Assembly: GCF_932526225.1 (NCBI RefSeq)
Contig: NC_064048.1
Span: 11,222,665 to 11,286,664, forward strand
DNA: 64,000 bases
Source: Nematostella vectensis
Taxonomy: Eukaryota; Cnidaria; Anthozoa; Actiniaria; Edwardsiidae
Direction of reading: 5' to 3'
Part shown: in pieces, positions 27,511 to 41,168 of the stretch
Layout: each line of letters begins with the position of its first letter
Numbering within the stretch: position 1 is the stretch's first letter
Made by a program: the position numbers and the translations under genes
Notes under the pieces: model-generated
Seen by the model: only the letters and a program-made list of their open reading frames with translations
Database searches by the model: none
Told to the model about the DNA's origin: nothing

Positions 27511-29212
27511 GGCCATTGGCCTGGGATCGAACCCGGCCTAAAGAACAAAACGGAAACCATACATACGGATTACCCAATCGGTATGGCAGCACAAGGCTTT
27601 TACGGAAGGCTGTAAAGAACCCGAAGGCCCCAAGCACCGATATTTCCGGCGAATATGCTGTACAACACTCTTGCAAGGTATTCCAACTTGCGCATTAATG
27701 GAGAGGACAATAACCAGGATCCCAGGCCTGTAATACGGTTACGCCACGCACAGCTCGCTGAGATATAGGATGTAAAAAAAATACAGGTCTATGTGGGCGT
27801 TTTGGGTCCCTTGGGGGCTCGCTATGTCGGCGTGGCATCGTAACGCACGCGGGCGCATTGTCTTTTATTGTGTACAGAATGTCTCTGTCGTTTTTTGCTT
27901 TACTTTTGGTTTTGCTTTATTTTTATTATTATTTTTTTTAGTCTTTTTATTTGCAGTTCTATGTACAGTATTTGACCATAGCTATGATAAAAAATTTTCA
28001 AAATTATTGTAACCAACTATTGTAACCAATTATCGTAAACCAACTTGACTGCAAAACACTATTAGACATTTCTTTCATGTGACTGCGAAGTTGACATGTC
28101 AACATCTAGAGGGGCTTCACCCAACAAGGAATCATGGGGGACCATGAAAGCATGGTGTCGCGGAAAATTTTCCTGCCCCATTTATCAGGAACATCTGTGC
28201 AGCCGATGCCCTTAGTTGGATGGGGTGCACAGGTGCTTTGGGTATGGCCCTGTAGATGGCACAGTGACCACAAGATGTATCTGAATGAAACTGTATACTT
28301 ATTTAAAATTTTAAAAACATGTGAGTGTTACTTACTTAGTTACAGTAGTTCTTTTGAATATTATTATTTACGTGTATAATTTAGATGAGTAATAAATACT
28401 TCTCATTTGTCTCGTAGAGCTCGTATCGTTCCTCCTAAATAACAAACAAAATAATGTGTGTTATTATCTTGGTGCAAAGGAATCTACAGTAGTTTTGTAA
28501 TCAAATAATTGTTTTACTATTAACACACTTGTTCTTTCAACCAGTTTGTTGGTCTCACAAATAGACTTTTAATAAACTTGTATCCCTCCCCTCTCCACTC
28601 ATTAAAGGGGCAGCGTCATGGCACTGCGCATGTCTGGAGTCAGTGTTTCTTGTAGGCTTTCAATTGTCTACACACAGTTGAACTTTAATAGTTGTCAATG
28701 CTTTGTTAAAATAATATTCGATATTTTACTGAATGTTTATTGACAGTTTGTGGGCATTTCCTTTGAATTCAAGTCTTCCACATGTACCAAAGGCTCTTAG
28801 GTCAACATTAGAATTTGACTGAAATTCATTGTGTCCTGGCCGGAGAGCTATTGCAAAGCTCTTCATCACACTGCACTTTTAAGCATGTTCTATGTATGCT
28901 TCTTTGTACAAAATGTACCCCTCCTAATAAAACATTAAAGATCACATAACTTGTTTACTTCCTCGACTCTTTGCTTTTTATTTTTGTTCTCTTACTAGGA
29001 AAATATCGAATACAAATAATCAGTAAAGCTAGCAAGCTCATTTTGCTAGCTGTATATAATGCATATCAAGCCTGTATCTTTAGTATCCTGGATCAGGTAG
29101 ACGAACCTATGTCACACCACTTTTTTGATGAGTATTATAAAAAAATACTAAAAAACGTTATCTTGAACTGTGTAAAAAAAAAAAAAAAAAAAAAACCATA
29201 GAGAAAAAAAAA
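27511..29212. repeat. Repeat unit 17
   Basis: Front half as in unit 16, back half of the common type. AAGCATGTTC near 28880 changes the last pair of the AAGCATA hairpin to a G-U wobble. Confidence 0.95.
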
Positions 29213-30911
29213 GGCCATTGGCCTGGGATCGAACCCGGCCTAAAGAACAAAACGGAAACCATACATACGGATTACCCAATCGGTATGGCAGCACAAGGCT
29301 TTTACGGAAGGCTGTAAAGAACCCGAAGGCCCCAAGCACCGATATTTCCGGCGAATATGCTGTACAACACTCTTGCAAGGTATTCCAACCCGCGCATTAA
29401 TGGGGAGGACAATAACCAGGATCCCAGGCCTGTAATACGGTTACGCCACGCACAGCTCGCTGAGATATAGGATGAAAAAAAATACAGGTCTATGTGGGCG
29501 TTTTGGGTCCTTTGGGCTCGCTATGTCGGCGTGGCATCGTAACGCACGCGGGCGCATTGTCTTTTATTGTGTACAGAATGTCTCAGTCGTTTTTTGCTTT
29601 ACTTGTAGTTTTGCTTTATTTTTATTATTATTTTTTTTAGTCTTTTTATTTGCAGTTCTATGCACAGTATTTGACCATAGCTATGATAACAATTTTTCAA
29701 AATTATTGTAACCAACTATTGTAACCAATTATCGTAAACCAACTTGACTGCAAAACACTATTAGACATTTCTTTCATGTGACTGCGAAGTTGACATGTCA
29801 ACATCTAGAGGGGCTTCACCCAACAAGGAATCATGGGGGACCATGAAAGCACGGTGTCGCGGAAAATTTTCCTGCCCCATTTATCAGGAACATCTGTGCA
29901 GCCGATGCCCTTAGTTGGATGGGGTGCACAGGTGCTTTGGGTATGGCCCTGTAGATGGCACAGTGACCACAAGATGTATCTGAATGAAACTGTATACTTA
30001 TTTAAAATTTTAAAAACATGTGAGTGTTACTTACTTAGTTACAGTAGTTCTTTTGAATATTATTATTTACGTGTATAATTTAGATGAGTAATAAATACTT
30101 CTCATTTGTCTCGTAGAGCTCGTATCGTTCCTCCTAAATAACAAACAAAATAATGTGTGTTATTATCTTGGTGCAAAGGAATCTACAGTAGTTTTGTAAT
30201 CAAATAATTGTTTTACTATTAACACACTTGTTCTTTCAACCAGTTTGTTGGTCTCACAAATAGACTTTTAATAAACTTGTATCCCTCACCTCTCCACTCA
30301 TTAAAGGGGCAGCGTCATGGCACTGCGCATGTCTGGAGTCAGTGTTTCTTGTAGGCTTTCAATTGTCTACACACAGTTGAACTTTAATAGTTGTCAATGC
30401 TTTGTTAAAATAATATTCGATATTTTACTGAATGTTTATTGACAGTTTGTGGGCATTTCCTTTGAATTCAAGTCTTCCACATGTACCAAAGGCTCTTAGG
30501 TCAACATTAGAATTTGACTGAAATTCATTGTGTCCTGGCCGGAGAGCTATTGCAAAGCTCTTCATCACACTGCACTTTTAAGCATATTCTGTGTATGCTT
30601 CTTTGTACAAAATGTACCCCTCCTAATAAAACATTAAAGATCACATAACTTGTTTACTTCCTCGATTCTTTGCTTTTTATTTTTGTTCTCTTACTAGGAA
30701 AATATCGAATACAAATAATCAGTAAAGCTAGCAAGCTCATTTTGCTAGCTGTATATAATGCATATCAAGCCTGTATCTTTAGTATCCTGGATCAGGTAGA
30801 CGAACCTATGTCACACCACTTTTTTGATGAGTATTATAAAAAAATACTAAAAAACGTTATCTTGAACTGTGTAAAAAAAAAAAAAAAAAAAAAACCATAG
30901 AGAAAAAAAAA
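29213..30911. repeat. Repeat unit 18
   Basis: A two-base deletion at GGGTCCTTTGGGCTC (near 29507) shifts the frames in the CpG-rich block. Private CTCAGTCG, CTTGTAGTT, ATGCACAG and CCCTCACCTC. Confidence 0.95.
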
Positions 30912-32569
30912 GGCCATTTGCCTGGGAACGAACCCGGCCTAAAGAACAAAACGGAAACCATACATACGGATTACCCAATCGGTATGGCAGCACAAGGCTT
31001 TTACGGAAGGCTGTAAAGAACGCGAAGGCCCCAAGCACCGATATTTCCGGCGAATATGCTGTACAACACTCTTGCAAGGTATTCCAACCGGCGCATTAAT
31101 GGGGAGGACAATAACCAGGATCCCAGGCCTGTAATACGGTTACGCCACGCACAGCTCGCTGAGATATAGGATGAAAAAAAATACAGGTCTATGTGGGCGT
31201 TTTGGGTCCCTTGGGGGCTCGCTATGTCGGCGTGGCATCGTAACGCACGCGGGCGCATTGTCTTTTATTGTGTACAGAATGTCTCTGTCGTTTTTTGCTT
31301 TACTTTTAGTTTTGCTTTATTTTTATTATTATTTTTTTTTAGTCTTTTTATTTGCAGTTCTATGTACAGTATTTGACCATAGCTATGATAACAATTTTTC
31401 AAAATTATTGTAACCAACTATTGTAACCAATTATCGTAAACCAACTTGACTGCAAAACACTATTAGACATTTCTTTCATGTGACTGCGAAGTTGACATGT
31501 CAACATCTAGAGGGGTTTTACCCAACAAGGAATCATGGGGGACCATGAAAGCACGGTGTCGCGGAAAATTTTCCTGCCCCATTTATCAGGAACATCTGTG
31601 CAGCCCATGCCCTTAGTTGGATGGGGTGCACAGGTGCTTTGGGTATGGCCCTGTAGATGGCACAGTGACCACAAGATGTATCTGAATGAAACTGTATACT
31701 TATTTAAAATTTTAAAAACATGTGAGTGTTACTTACTTAGTTACAGTAGTTCTTTTGAATATTATTATTTACGTGTATAATTTAGATGAGTAATAAATAC
31801 TTCTCATTTGTCTCGTAGAGCTCGTATCGTTCCTCCTAAATAACAAACAAAATAATGTGTGTTATTATCTTGGTGCAAAGGAATCTACAGTAGTTTTGTA
31901 ATCAAATAATTGTTTTACTATTAACACGCTTGTTCTTTCAACCAGTTTGTTGGTCTCACAAATAGACTTTTAATAAACTTGTATCCCTCCCCTCTCCACT
32001 CATTAAAGGGGCAGGTTCATGGCACTGCGCATGTCTGGAGTCAGTGTTTCTTGTAGGCTTTCAATTGTCTACACACAGTTGAACTTTAATAGTTGTCAAT
32101 GCTTTGTTAAAATAATATTCGATATTTTACTGAATGTTTATTGACAGTTTGTGGGCATTTCCTTTGAATTCAAGTCTTCCACATGGACCAAAGGCTCTTA
32201 GGTCAACATTAGAATTTGACTGAAATTCATTGTGTCCTGGCCGGAGAGCTATTGCAAAGCTCTTCATCACACTGCACTTTTAAGCATATTCTATGTATGC
32301 TTCTTCGTACAAAATGTACCCCTCCTAATAAAACATTAAGGATCACATAACTTGTTTACTTCCTCGAATCTTTGCTTTTTATTTTTGTTCTCTTACTAGG
32401 AAAATATCGAATACAAATAATCAGTAAAGCTAGCAAGCTCATTTTGCTAGCTGTATATAATGCATATCAAGCCTGTATCTTTAGTATCCTGGATCAGGTA
32501 GACGAACCTATGTCACACCACTTTTTTGATGAGTATTATAAAAAAATACTAAAAAACGTTATCTTGAAC

Positions 32570-32604
<35 letters not shown>

Positions 32605-32619
32605 ATAGAGAAAAAAAAA
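30912..32619. repeat. Repeat unit 19
   Basis: Partner of unit 10 through GGGGTTTTACCC, GCAGGTTCATGG, CTTCTTCGTAC, ATTAAGGATC and CGAATCTTTGC. The boundary reads GGCCATTTGCC and the B box is damaged (TGGGAACGAACCC), making it the clearest unit with a broken B-box core. Confidence 0.95.
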
Positions 32620-34313
32620 GGCCATTGGCCTGGGATCGAACCCGGCCTAAAGAACAAAACGGAAACCATACATACGGATTACCCAATCGGTATGGCAGCA
32701 CAAGGCTTTTACGGAAGGCTGTAAAGAACGCGAAGGCCCCAAGCACCGATATTTCCGGCGAATATGCTGTACAACACTCTTGCAAGGTATTCCAACCGGC
32801 GCATTAATGGGGAGGACAATAACCAGGATCCCAGGCCTGTAATACGGTTACGCCACGCACAGCTCGCTGAGATATAGGATGAAAAAAAATACAGGTCTAT
32901 GTGGGCGTTTTGGGTCCCTTGGGGGCTCGCTATGTCGGCGTGGCATCGTAACGCACGCGGGCGCATTGTCTTTTATTGTGTACAGAATGTCTCTGTCGTT
33001 TTTTGCTTTACTTTTAGTTTTGCTTTATTTTTATTATTATTTTTTTTTAGTCTTTTTATTTGCAGTTCTATGTACAGTATTTGACCATAGCTATGATAAC
33101 AATTTTTCAAAATTATTGTAACCAACTATTGTAACCAATTATCGTAAACCAACTTGACTGCAAAACACTATTAGACATTTCTTTCATGTGACTGCGAAGT
33201 TGACATGTCAACATCTAGAGGGGCCTCACCCAACAAGGAATCATGGGGGACCATGAAAGCACGGTGTCGCGGAAAATTTTCCTGCCCCATTTATCAGGAA
33301 CATCTGTGCAGCCGATGCCCTTAGTTGGATGGGGTGCACAGGTGCTTTGGGTATGGCCCTGTAGATGGCACAGTGACCACAAGATGTATCTGAATGAAAC
33401 TGTATACTTATTTAAAATTTTAAAAACATGTGAGTGTTACTTACTTAGTTACAGTAGTTCTTTTGAATATTATTATTTACGTGTATAATTTAGATGAGTA
33501 ATAAATACTTCTCATTTGTCTCGTAGAGCTCGTATCGTTCCTCCTAAATAACAAACAAAATAATGTGTGTTATTATCTTGGTGCAAAGGAATCTACAGTA
33601 GTTTTGTAATCAAATAATTGTTTTACTATTAACACGCTTGTTCTTTCAACCAGTTTGTTGGTCTCACAAATAGACTTTTAATAAACTTGTATCCCTCCCC
33701 TCTCCACTCATTAAAGGGGCAGCGTCATGGCACTGCGCATGTCTGGAGTCAGTGTTTCTTGTAGGCTTTCAATTGTCTACACACAGTTGAACTTTAATAG
33801 TTGTCAATGCTTTGTTAAAATAATATTCGATATTTTACTGAATGTTTATTGACAGTTTGTGGGCATTTCCTTTGAATTCAAGTCTTCCACATGGACCAAA
33901 GGCTCTTAGGTCAACATTAGAATTTGACTGAAATTCATTGTGTCCTGGCCGGAGAGCTATTGCAAAGCTCTTCATCACACTGCACTTTTAAGCATATTCT
34001 ATGTATGCTTCTTTGTACAAAATGTACCCCTCCTAATAAAACATTAAAGATCACATAACTTGTTTACTTCCTCGACTCTTTGCTTTTTATTTTTGTTCTC
34101 TTACTAGGAAAATATCGAATAAAAATAATTAGTAAAGCTAGCAAGCTCATTTTGCTAGCTGTATATAATGCATATCAAGCCTGTATCTTTAGTATCCTGG
34201 ATCAGGTAGACGAACCTATGTCACACCACTTTTTTGATGAGTATTATAAAAAAATACTAAAAAACGTTATCTTGAACTGTGTAAAAAACAAAAAAAAAAA
34301 AAAAAAAACCATA
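31511..34313. repeat. Nine-unit-offset duplication, copy B (units 19-20)
   Basis: Second copy of the units 10-11 marker series; C interruption at 34289 against 18906. Private changes on both sides (for example GTTAGCG in unit 10, TTTTCCGG in unit 11) arose after the duplication or were lost by conversion. Confidence 0.7.
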
Positions 34314-34325
34314 GAGAAAAAAAAA
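32620..34325. repeat. Repeat unit 20
   Basis: Partner of unit 11 (GAACGCGAAGG, CCGGCGC, AATTAGTAAAG, A tract interrupted by C at 34289). Shares GGGGCCTCACCC with unit 21. Confidence 0.95.
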
Positions 34326-35984
34326 GGCCATTGGCCTGGGATCGAACCCGGCCTAAAGAACAAAACGGAAACCATACATACGGATTACCCAATCGGTATG
34401 GCAGCACAAGGCTTTTACGGAAGGCTGTAAAGAACCCGAAGGCCCCAAGCACCGATATTTCCGGCGAATATGCTGTACAACACTCTTGCAAAGTATTCCA
34501 ACCCGCGCATTAATGGGGAGGACAATAACCAGGATCCCAGGCCTGTAATACGGTTACGCCACGCACAGCTCGCTGAGATATAGGATGAAAAAAAATACAG
34601 GTCTATGTGGGCGTTTTGGGTCCCTTGGGGGCTCGCTATGTCGGCGTGGCATCGTAACGCACGCGGGCGCATTGTCTTTTATTGTGTACAGAATGTCTCT
34701 GTCGTTTTTTGCTTTACTTTTAGTTTTGCTTTCTTTTTATTATTATTTTTTTTTTAGTCTTTTTATTTGCAGTTCTATGTACAGTATTTGACCATAGCTA
34801 TGATAACAATTTTTCAAAATTATTGTAACCAACTATTGTAACCAATTATCGTAAACCAACTTGACTGCAAAACACTATTAGACATTTCTTTCATGTGACT
34901 GCGAAGTTGACATGTCAACATCTAGAGGGGCCTCACCCAACAAGGAATCATGGGGGACCATGAAAGCACGGTGTCGCGGAAAATTTTCCTGCCCCATTTA
35001 TCAGGAACATCTGTGCAGCCGATGCCCTTAGTTGGATGGGGTGCACAGGTGCTTTGGGTATGGCCCTGTAGATGGCACAGTGACCACAAGATGTATCTGA
35101 ATGAAACTGTATACTTATTTAAAATTTTAAAAACATGTGAGTGTTACTTACTTAGTTACAGTAGTTCTTTTGAATATTATTATTTACGTGTATAATTTAG
35201 ATGAGTAATAAATACTTCTCATTTGTCTCGTAGAGCTCGTATCGTTCCTCCTAAATAACAAACAAAATAATGTGTGTTATTATCTTGGTGCAAAGGAATC
35301 TACAGTAGTTTTGTAATCAAATAATTGTTTTACTATTAACACGCTTGTTCTTTCAACCAGTTTGTTGGTCTCACAAATAGACTTTTAATAAACTTGTATC
35401 CCTCCCCTCTCCACTCATTAAAGGGGCAGCGTCATGGCACTGCGCATGTCTGGAGTCAGTGTTTCTTGTAGGCTTTCAATTGTCTACACACAGTTGAACT
35501 TTAATAGTTGTCAATGCTTTGTTAAAATAATATTCGATATTTTACTGAATGTTCATTGACAGTTTGTGGGCGTTTCCTTTGAATTCATGTCTTCCACATG
35601 GACCAAAGGCTCTTAGGTCAACATTAGAATTTGACTGAAATTCATTGTGTCCTTGCCGGAGAGCTATTGCAAAGCTCTTCATCACACTGCACTTTTAAGC
35701 ATATTCTATGTATGCTTCTTTGTACAAAATGTACCCCTCCTAATAAAACATTAAAGATCACATAACTTGTTTACTTCCTCGACTCTTTGCTTTTTATTTT
35801 TGTTCTCTTACTAGGAAAATATCGAATACAAATAATCAGTAAAGCTAGCAAGCTCATTTTGCTAGCTGTATATAATGCATATCAAGCCTGTATCTTTAGT
35901 ATCCTGGATCAGGTAGACGAACCTATGTCACACCACTTTTTTGATGAGTATTATAAAAAAATACTAAAAAACGTTATCTTGAAC

Positions 35985-36016
<32 letters not shown>

Positions 36017-36034
36017 CCATAGAGAAAAAAAAAA
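34326..36034. repeat. Repeat unit 21
   Basis: GGGGCCTCACCC like unit 20. From about 35551 it carries GTTCATTGAC, GGGCGTTTCC, GAATTCATGTC and TCCTTGCCGG, shared with unit 26. The left edge of the five-unit duplication lies between about 34932 and 35551. Confidence 0.95.
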
Positions 36035-37691
36035 GGCCATTGGCCTGGGATCGAACCCGGCCTAAAGAACAAAACGGAAACCATACATACGGATTACCCA
36101 ATCGGTATGGCAGCACAAGGCTTTTACGGAAGGCTGTAAAGAACCCGAAGGCCCCAAGCACCGATATTTCCGGCGAATATGATGTACAACACTCTTGCAA
36201 GGTATTCCAACCCGCGCATTAATGGGGAGGACAATAACCAGGATCCCAGGCCTGTAATACGGTTACGCCACGCACAGCTCGCTGAGATATAGGATGAAAA
36301 AAAATACAGGTCTATGTGGGCGTTTTGGGTCCCTTGGGGGCTCGCTATGTCGGCGTGGCATCGTAACGCACGCGGGCGCATTGTCTTTTATTGTGTACAG
36401 AATGTCTCTGTCGTTTTTTGCTTTACTTTTAGTTTTGCTTTATTTTTATTATTATTTTTTTTAGTCTTTTTATTTGCAGTTCTATGTACAGTATTTGACC
36501 ATAGCTATGATAACAATGTTTCAAAATTATTGTAACCAACTATTGTAACCAATTATCGTAAACCAACTTGACTGCAAAACACTATTAGACATTTCTTTCA
36601 TGTGACTGCGAAGTTGACATGTCAACATCTAGAGGGGCTTCACCCAACAAGGAATCATGGGGGACCATGAAAGCACGGTGTCGCGGAACATTTTCCTGCC
36701 CCATTTATCAGGAACATCTGTGCAGCCGATGCCCTTAGTTGGATGGGGTGCACAGGTGCTTTGGGTATGGCCCTGTAGATGGCACAGTGACCACAAGATG
36801 TATCTGAATGAAACTGTATACTTATTTAAAATTTTAAAAACATGTGAGTGTTACTTACTTAGTTACAGTAGTTCTTTTGAATATTATTATTTACGTGTAT
36901 AATTTAGATGAGTAATAAATACTTCTCATTTGTCTCGTAGAGCTCGTATCGTTCCTCCTAAATAACAAACAAAATAATGTGTGTTATTATCTTGGTGCAA
37001 AGGAATCTACAGTAGTTTTGTAATCAAATAATTGTTTTACTATTAACACACTTGTTCTTTCAACCAGTTTGTTGGTCTCACAAATAGACTTTTAATAAAC
37101 TTGTATCCCTCCCCTCTCCACTCATTAAAGGGGCAGCGTCATGGCACTGCGCATGTCTGGAGTCAGTGTTTCTTGTAGGCTTTCAATTGTCTACACACAG
37201 TTGAACTTTAATAGTTGTCAATGCTTTGTTAAAATAATATTCGATATTTTACTGAATGTTTATTGACAGTTTGTGGGCATTTCCTTTGAATTCAAGTCTT
37301 CCACAGGTACCAAAGGCTCTTAGGTCAACATTAGAATTTGACTGAAATTCATTGTGTCCTGGCCGGAGAGCTATTGCAAAGCTCTTCATCACACTGCACT
37401 TTTAAGCATATTCTATGTATGCTTCTTTGTACAAAATGTACCCCTCCTAATAAAACATTAAAGATCACATAACTTGTTTACTTCCTCGACTCTTTGCTTT
37501 TTATTTTTGTTCTCTTACTAGGAAAATATCGAATACAAATAATCAGTAAAGCTAGCAAGCTCATTTTGCTAGCTGTATATAATGCATATCAAGCCTGTAT
37601 CTTTAGTATCCTGGATCAGGTAGACGAACCTATGTCACACCACTTTTTTGATGAGTATTATAAAAAAATACTAAAAAACGTTATCTTGAAC

Positions 37692-37727
<36 letters not shown>

Positions 37728-37744
37728 ATAGAGAAAAAAAAAAA
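36035..37744. repeat. Repeat unit 22
   Basis: Shares GAATATGATGTAC and CCACAGGTACC with unit 27. Private GGAACATTTTCC (Lys to Asn in the GWGA frame) near 36686. Confidence 0.95.
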
Positions 37745-39404
37745 GGCCATTGGCCTGGGATCGAACCCGGCCTAAAGAACAAAACGGAAACCATACATAC
37801 GGATTACCCAATCGGTATGGCAGCACAAGGCTTTTACGGAAGGCTGTAAAGAACCCGAAGGCCCCAAGCACCGATATTTCCGGCGAATATGCTGTACAAC
37901 ACTCTTGCAAGGTATTCCAACCCGCGCATTAATGGGGATGACAATAACCAGGATCCCAGGCCTGTAATACGGTTACGCCACGCACAGCTCGCTGAGATAT
38001 AGGATGAAAAAAAAATACAGGTCTATGTGGGCGTTTTGGGTCCCTTGGGGGCTAGCTATGTCGGCGTGGCATCGTAACGCACGCGGGCGCATTGTCTTTT
38101 ATTGTGTACAGAATGTCTCTGTCGTTTTTTGCTTTACTTTTAGTTTTGCTTTATTTTTATTATTATTTTTTTTTAGTCTTTTTATTTGCAGTTCTATGTA
38201 CAGTATTTGACCATAGCTATGATAACAATTTTTCAAAATTATTGTAACCAACTATTGTAACCAATTATCGTAAACCAACTTGACTGCAAAACACTATTAG
38301 ACATTTCTTTCATGTGACTGCGAAGTTGACATGTCAACATCTAGAGGGGCTTCACCCAACAAGGAATCATGGGGGACCATGAAAGCACGGTGTCGCGGAA
38401 AATTTTCCTGCCCCATTTATCAGGAACATCTGTGCAGCCGATGCCCTTAGTTGGATGGGGTGCACAGGTGCTTTGGGTATGGCCCTGTAGATGGCACAGT
38501 GACCACAAGATGTATCTGAATGAAACTGTATACTTATTTAAAATTTTAAAAACATGTGAGTGTTACTTACTTAGTTACAGTAGTTCTTTTGAATATTATT
38601 ATTTACGTGTATAATTTAGATGAGTAATAAATACTTCTCATTTGTCTCGTAGAGCTCGTATCGTTCCTTCTAAATAACAAACAAAATAATGTGTGTTATT
38701 ATCTTGGTGCAAAGGAATCTACAGTAGTTTTGTAATCAAATAATTGTTTTACTATTAACACGCTTGTTCTTTCAACCAGTTTGTTGGTCTCACAAATAGA
38801 CTTTTAATAAACTTGTATCCCTCCCCTCTCCACTCATTAAAGGGGCAGCGTCATGGCACTGCGCATGTCTGGAGTCAGTGTTTCTTGTAGGCTTTCAATT
38901 GTCTACACACAGTTGAACTTTAATAGTTGTCAATGCTTTGTTAAAATAATATTCGATTTTTTACTGAATGTTTATTGACAGTTTGTGGGCATTTCCTTTG
39001 AATTCAAGTCTTCCACATGGACCAAAGGCTCTTAGGTCAACATTAGAATTTGACTGAAATTCATTGTGTCCTGGCCGGAGAGCTATTGCAAAGCTCTGCA
39101 TCACACTGCACTTTTAAGCATATTCTATGTATGCTTCTTTGTACAAAATGTACCCCTCCTAATAAAACATTAAAGATCACATAACTTGTTTACTTCCTCG
39201 ACTCTTTGCTTTTTATTTTTGTTCTCTTACTAGGAAAATATCGAATACAAATAATCAGTAAAGCTAGCATGCTCATTTTGCTAGCTGTATATAATGCATA
39301 TCAAGCCTGTATCTTTAGTATCCTGGATCAGGTAGACGAACCTATGTCACACCACTTTTTTGATGAGTATTATAAAAAAAATACTAAAAAACGTTATCTT
39401 GAAC

Positions 39405-39443
<39 letters not shown>

Positions 39444-39458
39444 ATAGAGAAAAAAAAA
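37745..39458. repeat. Repeat unit 23
   Basis: Front half matches unit 28 (GGGGATGAC, A9 after GGATG). Private GGGGGCTAGC near 38049 and G at 39098 in the GGAGAGCT hairpin. AGCATGC near 39267 breaks one pair of the AGCTAGCAA hairpin. Confidence 0.95.
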
Positions 39459-41117
39459 GGCCATTGGCCTGTGATCGAACCCTGCCTAAAGAACAAAACG
39501 GAAACAATACATACGGATTACCCAATCGGTATGGCAGCACAAGGCTTTTACGGAAGGCTGTAAAGAACCCGAAGGCCCCAAGCACCGATATTTCCGGCGA
39601 ATATGCTGTACAACACTCTTGCAAGGTATTCCAACCCGCGCATTAATGGGGAGGACAATAACCAGGATCCCAGGCCTGTAATACGGTTACGCCACGCACA
39701 GCTCGCTGAGATATAGGATGAAAAAAAATACAGGTCTATGTGGGCGTTTTGGGTCCCTTGGGGGCTCGCTATGTCGGCGTGGCATCGTAACGCACGCGGG
39801 CGCATTGTCTTTTATTGTGTACAGAATGTCTCTGTCGTTTTTTGCTTTACTTTTAGTTTTGCTTTATTTTTATTATTATTTTTTTTTAGTCTTTTTATTT
39901 GCAGTTCTATGTACAGTATTTGACCATAGCTATGATAACAATTTTTCAAAATTATTGTAACCAACTATTGTAACCAATTATCGTAAACCAACTTGACTGC
40001 AAAACACTATTAGACATTTCTTTCATGTGACTGCGAAGTTGACATGTCAACATCTAGAGGGGCTTCACCCAACAAGGAATCATGGGGGACCATGAAAGCA
40101 CGGTGTCGCGGAAAATTTTCCTGCCCCATTTATCAGGAACATCTGTGCAGCCGATGCCCTTAGTTGGATGGGGTGCACAGGTGCTTTGGGTATGGCCCTG
40201 TAGATGGCACAGTGACCACAAGATGTATCTGAATGAAACTGTATACTTATTTAAAATTTTAAAAAACATGTGAGTGTTACTTACTTAGTTACAGTAGTTC
40301 TTTTGAATATTATTATTTACGTGTATAATTTAGATGAGTAATAAATACTTCTCATTTGTCTCGTAGAGCTCGTATCGTTCCTCCTAAATAACAAACAAAA
40401 TAATGTGTGTTATTATCTTGGTGCAAAGGAATCTACAGTAGTTTTGTAATTAAATAATTGTTTTACTATTAACACGCTTGTTCTTTCAACCAGTTTGTTG
40501 GTCTCACAAATAGACTTATAATAAACATGTATCCCTCCCCTCTCCACTCATTAAAGGGGCAGCGTCATGGCACTGCGCATGTCTGGAGTCAGTGTTTCTT
40601 GTAGGCTTTCAATTGTCTACACACAGTTGAACTTTAATAGTTGTCAATGCTTTGTTAAAATAATATTCGATATTTTACTGAATGTTTATTGACAGTTTGT
40701 GGGCATTTCCTTTGAATTCAAGTCTTCCACATGGACCAAAGGCTCTTAGGTCAACATTAGAATTTGACTGAAATTCATTGTGTCCTGGCCGGAGAGCTAT
40801 TGCAAAGCTCTTCATCACACTGCACTTTTAAGCATATTCTATGTATGCTTCTTTGTACAAAATGTACCCCTCCTAATAAAACATTAAAGATCACATAACT
40901 TGTTTACTTCCTCGACTCTTTGCTTTTTATTTTTGTTCTCTTACTAGGAAAATATCGAATACAAATAATCAGTAAAGCTAGCAAGCTCATTTTGCTAGCT
41001 GTATATAATGCATATCAAGCCTGTATGTTTAGTATCCTATATCAGGTAGACGAACCTATGTCACACCACTTTTTTGATGAGTATTATAAAAAAATACTAA
41101 AAAACGTTATCTTGAAC

Positions 41118-41156
<39 letters not shown>

Positions 41157-41168
41157 GAGAAAAAAAAA
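39459..41168. repeat. Repeat unit 24
   Basis: Shares an extra A in TTAAAAAACATG, GTAATTAAAT, AAACATGT and TGTATGTTTAG with units 28 and 29. The extra A truncates the GWGA frame to 63 codons. The B-box flanks are altered (GTGATCGAACCCTGCC). The tail lacks the C of CATAGAG. Confidence 0.95.
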
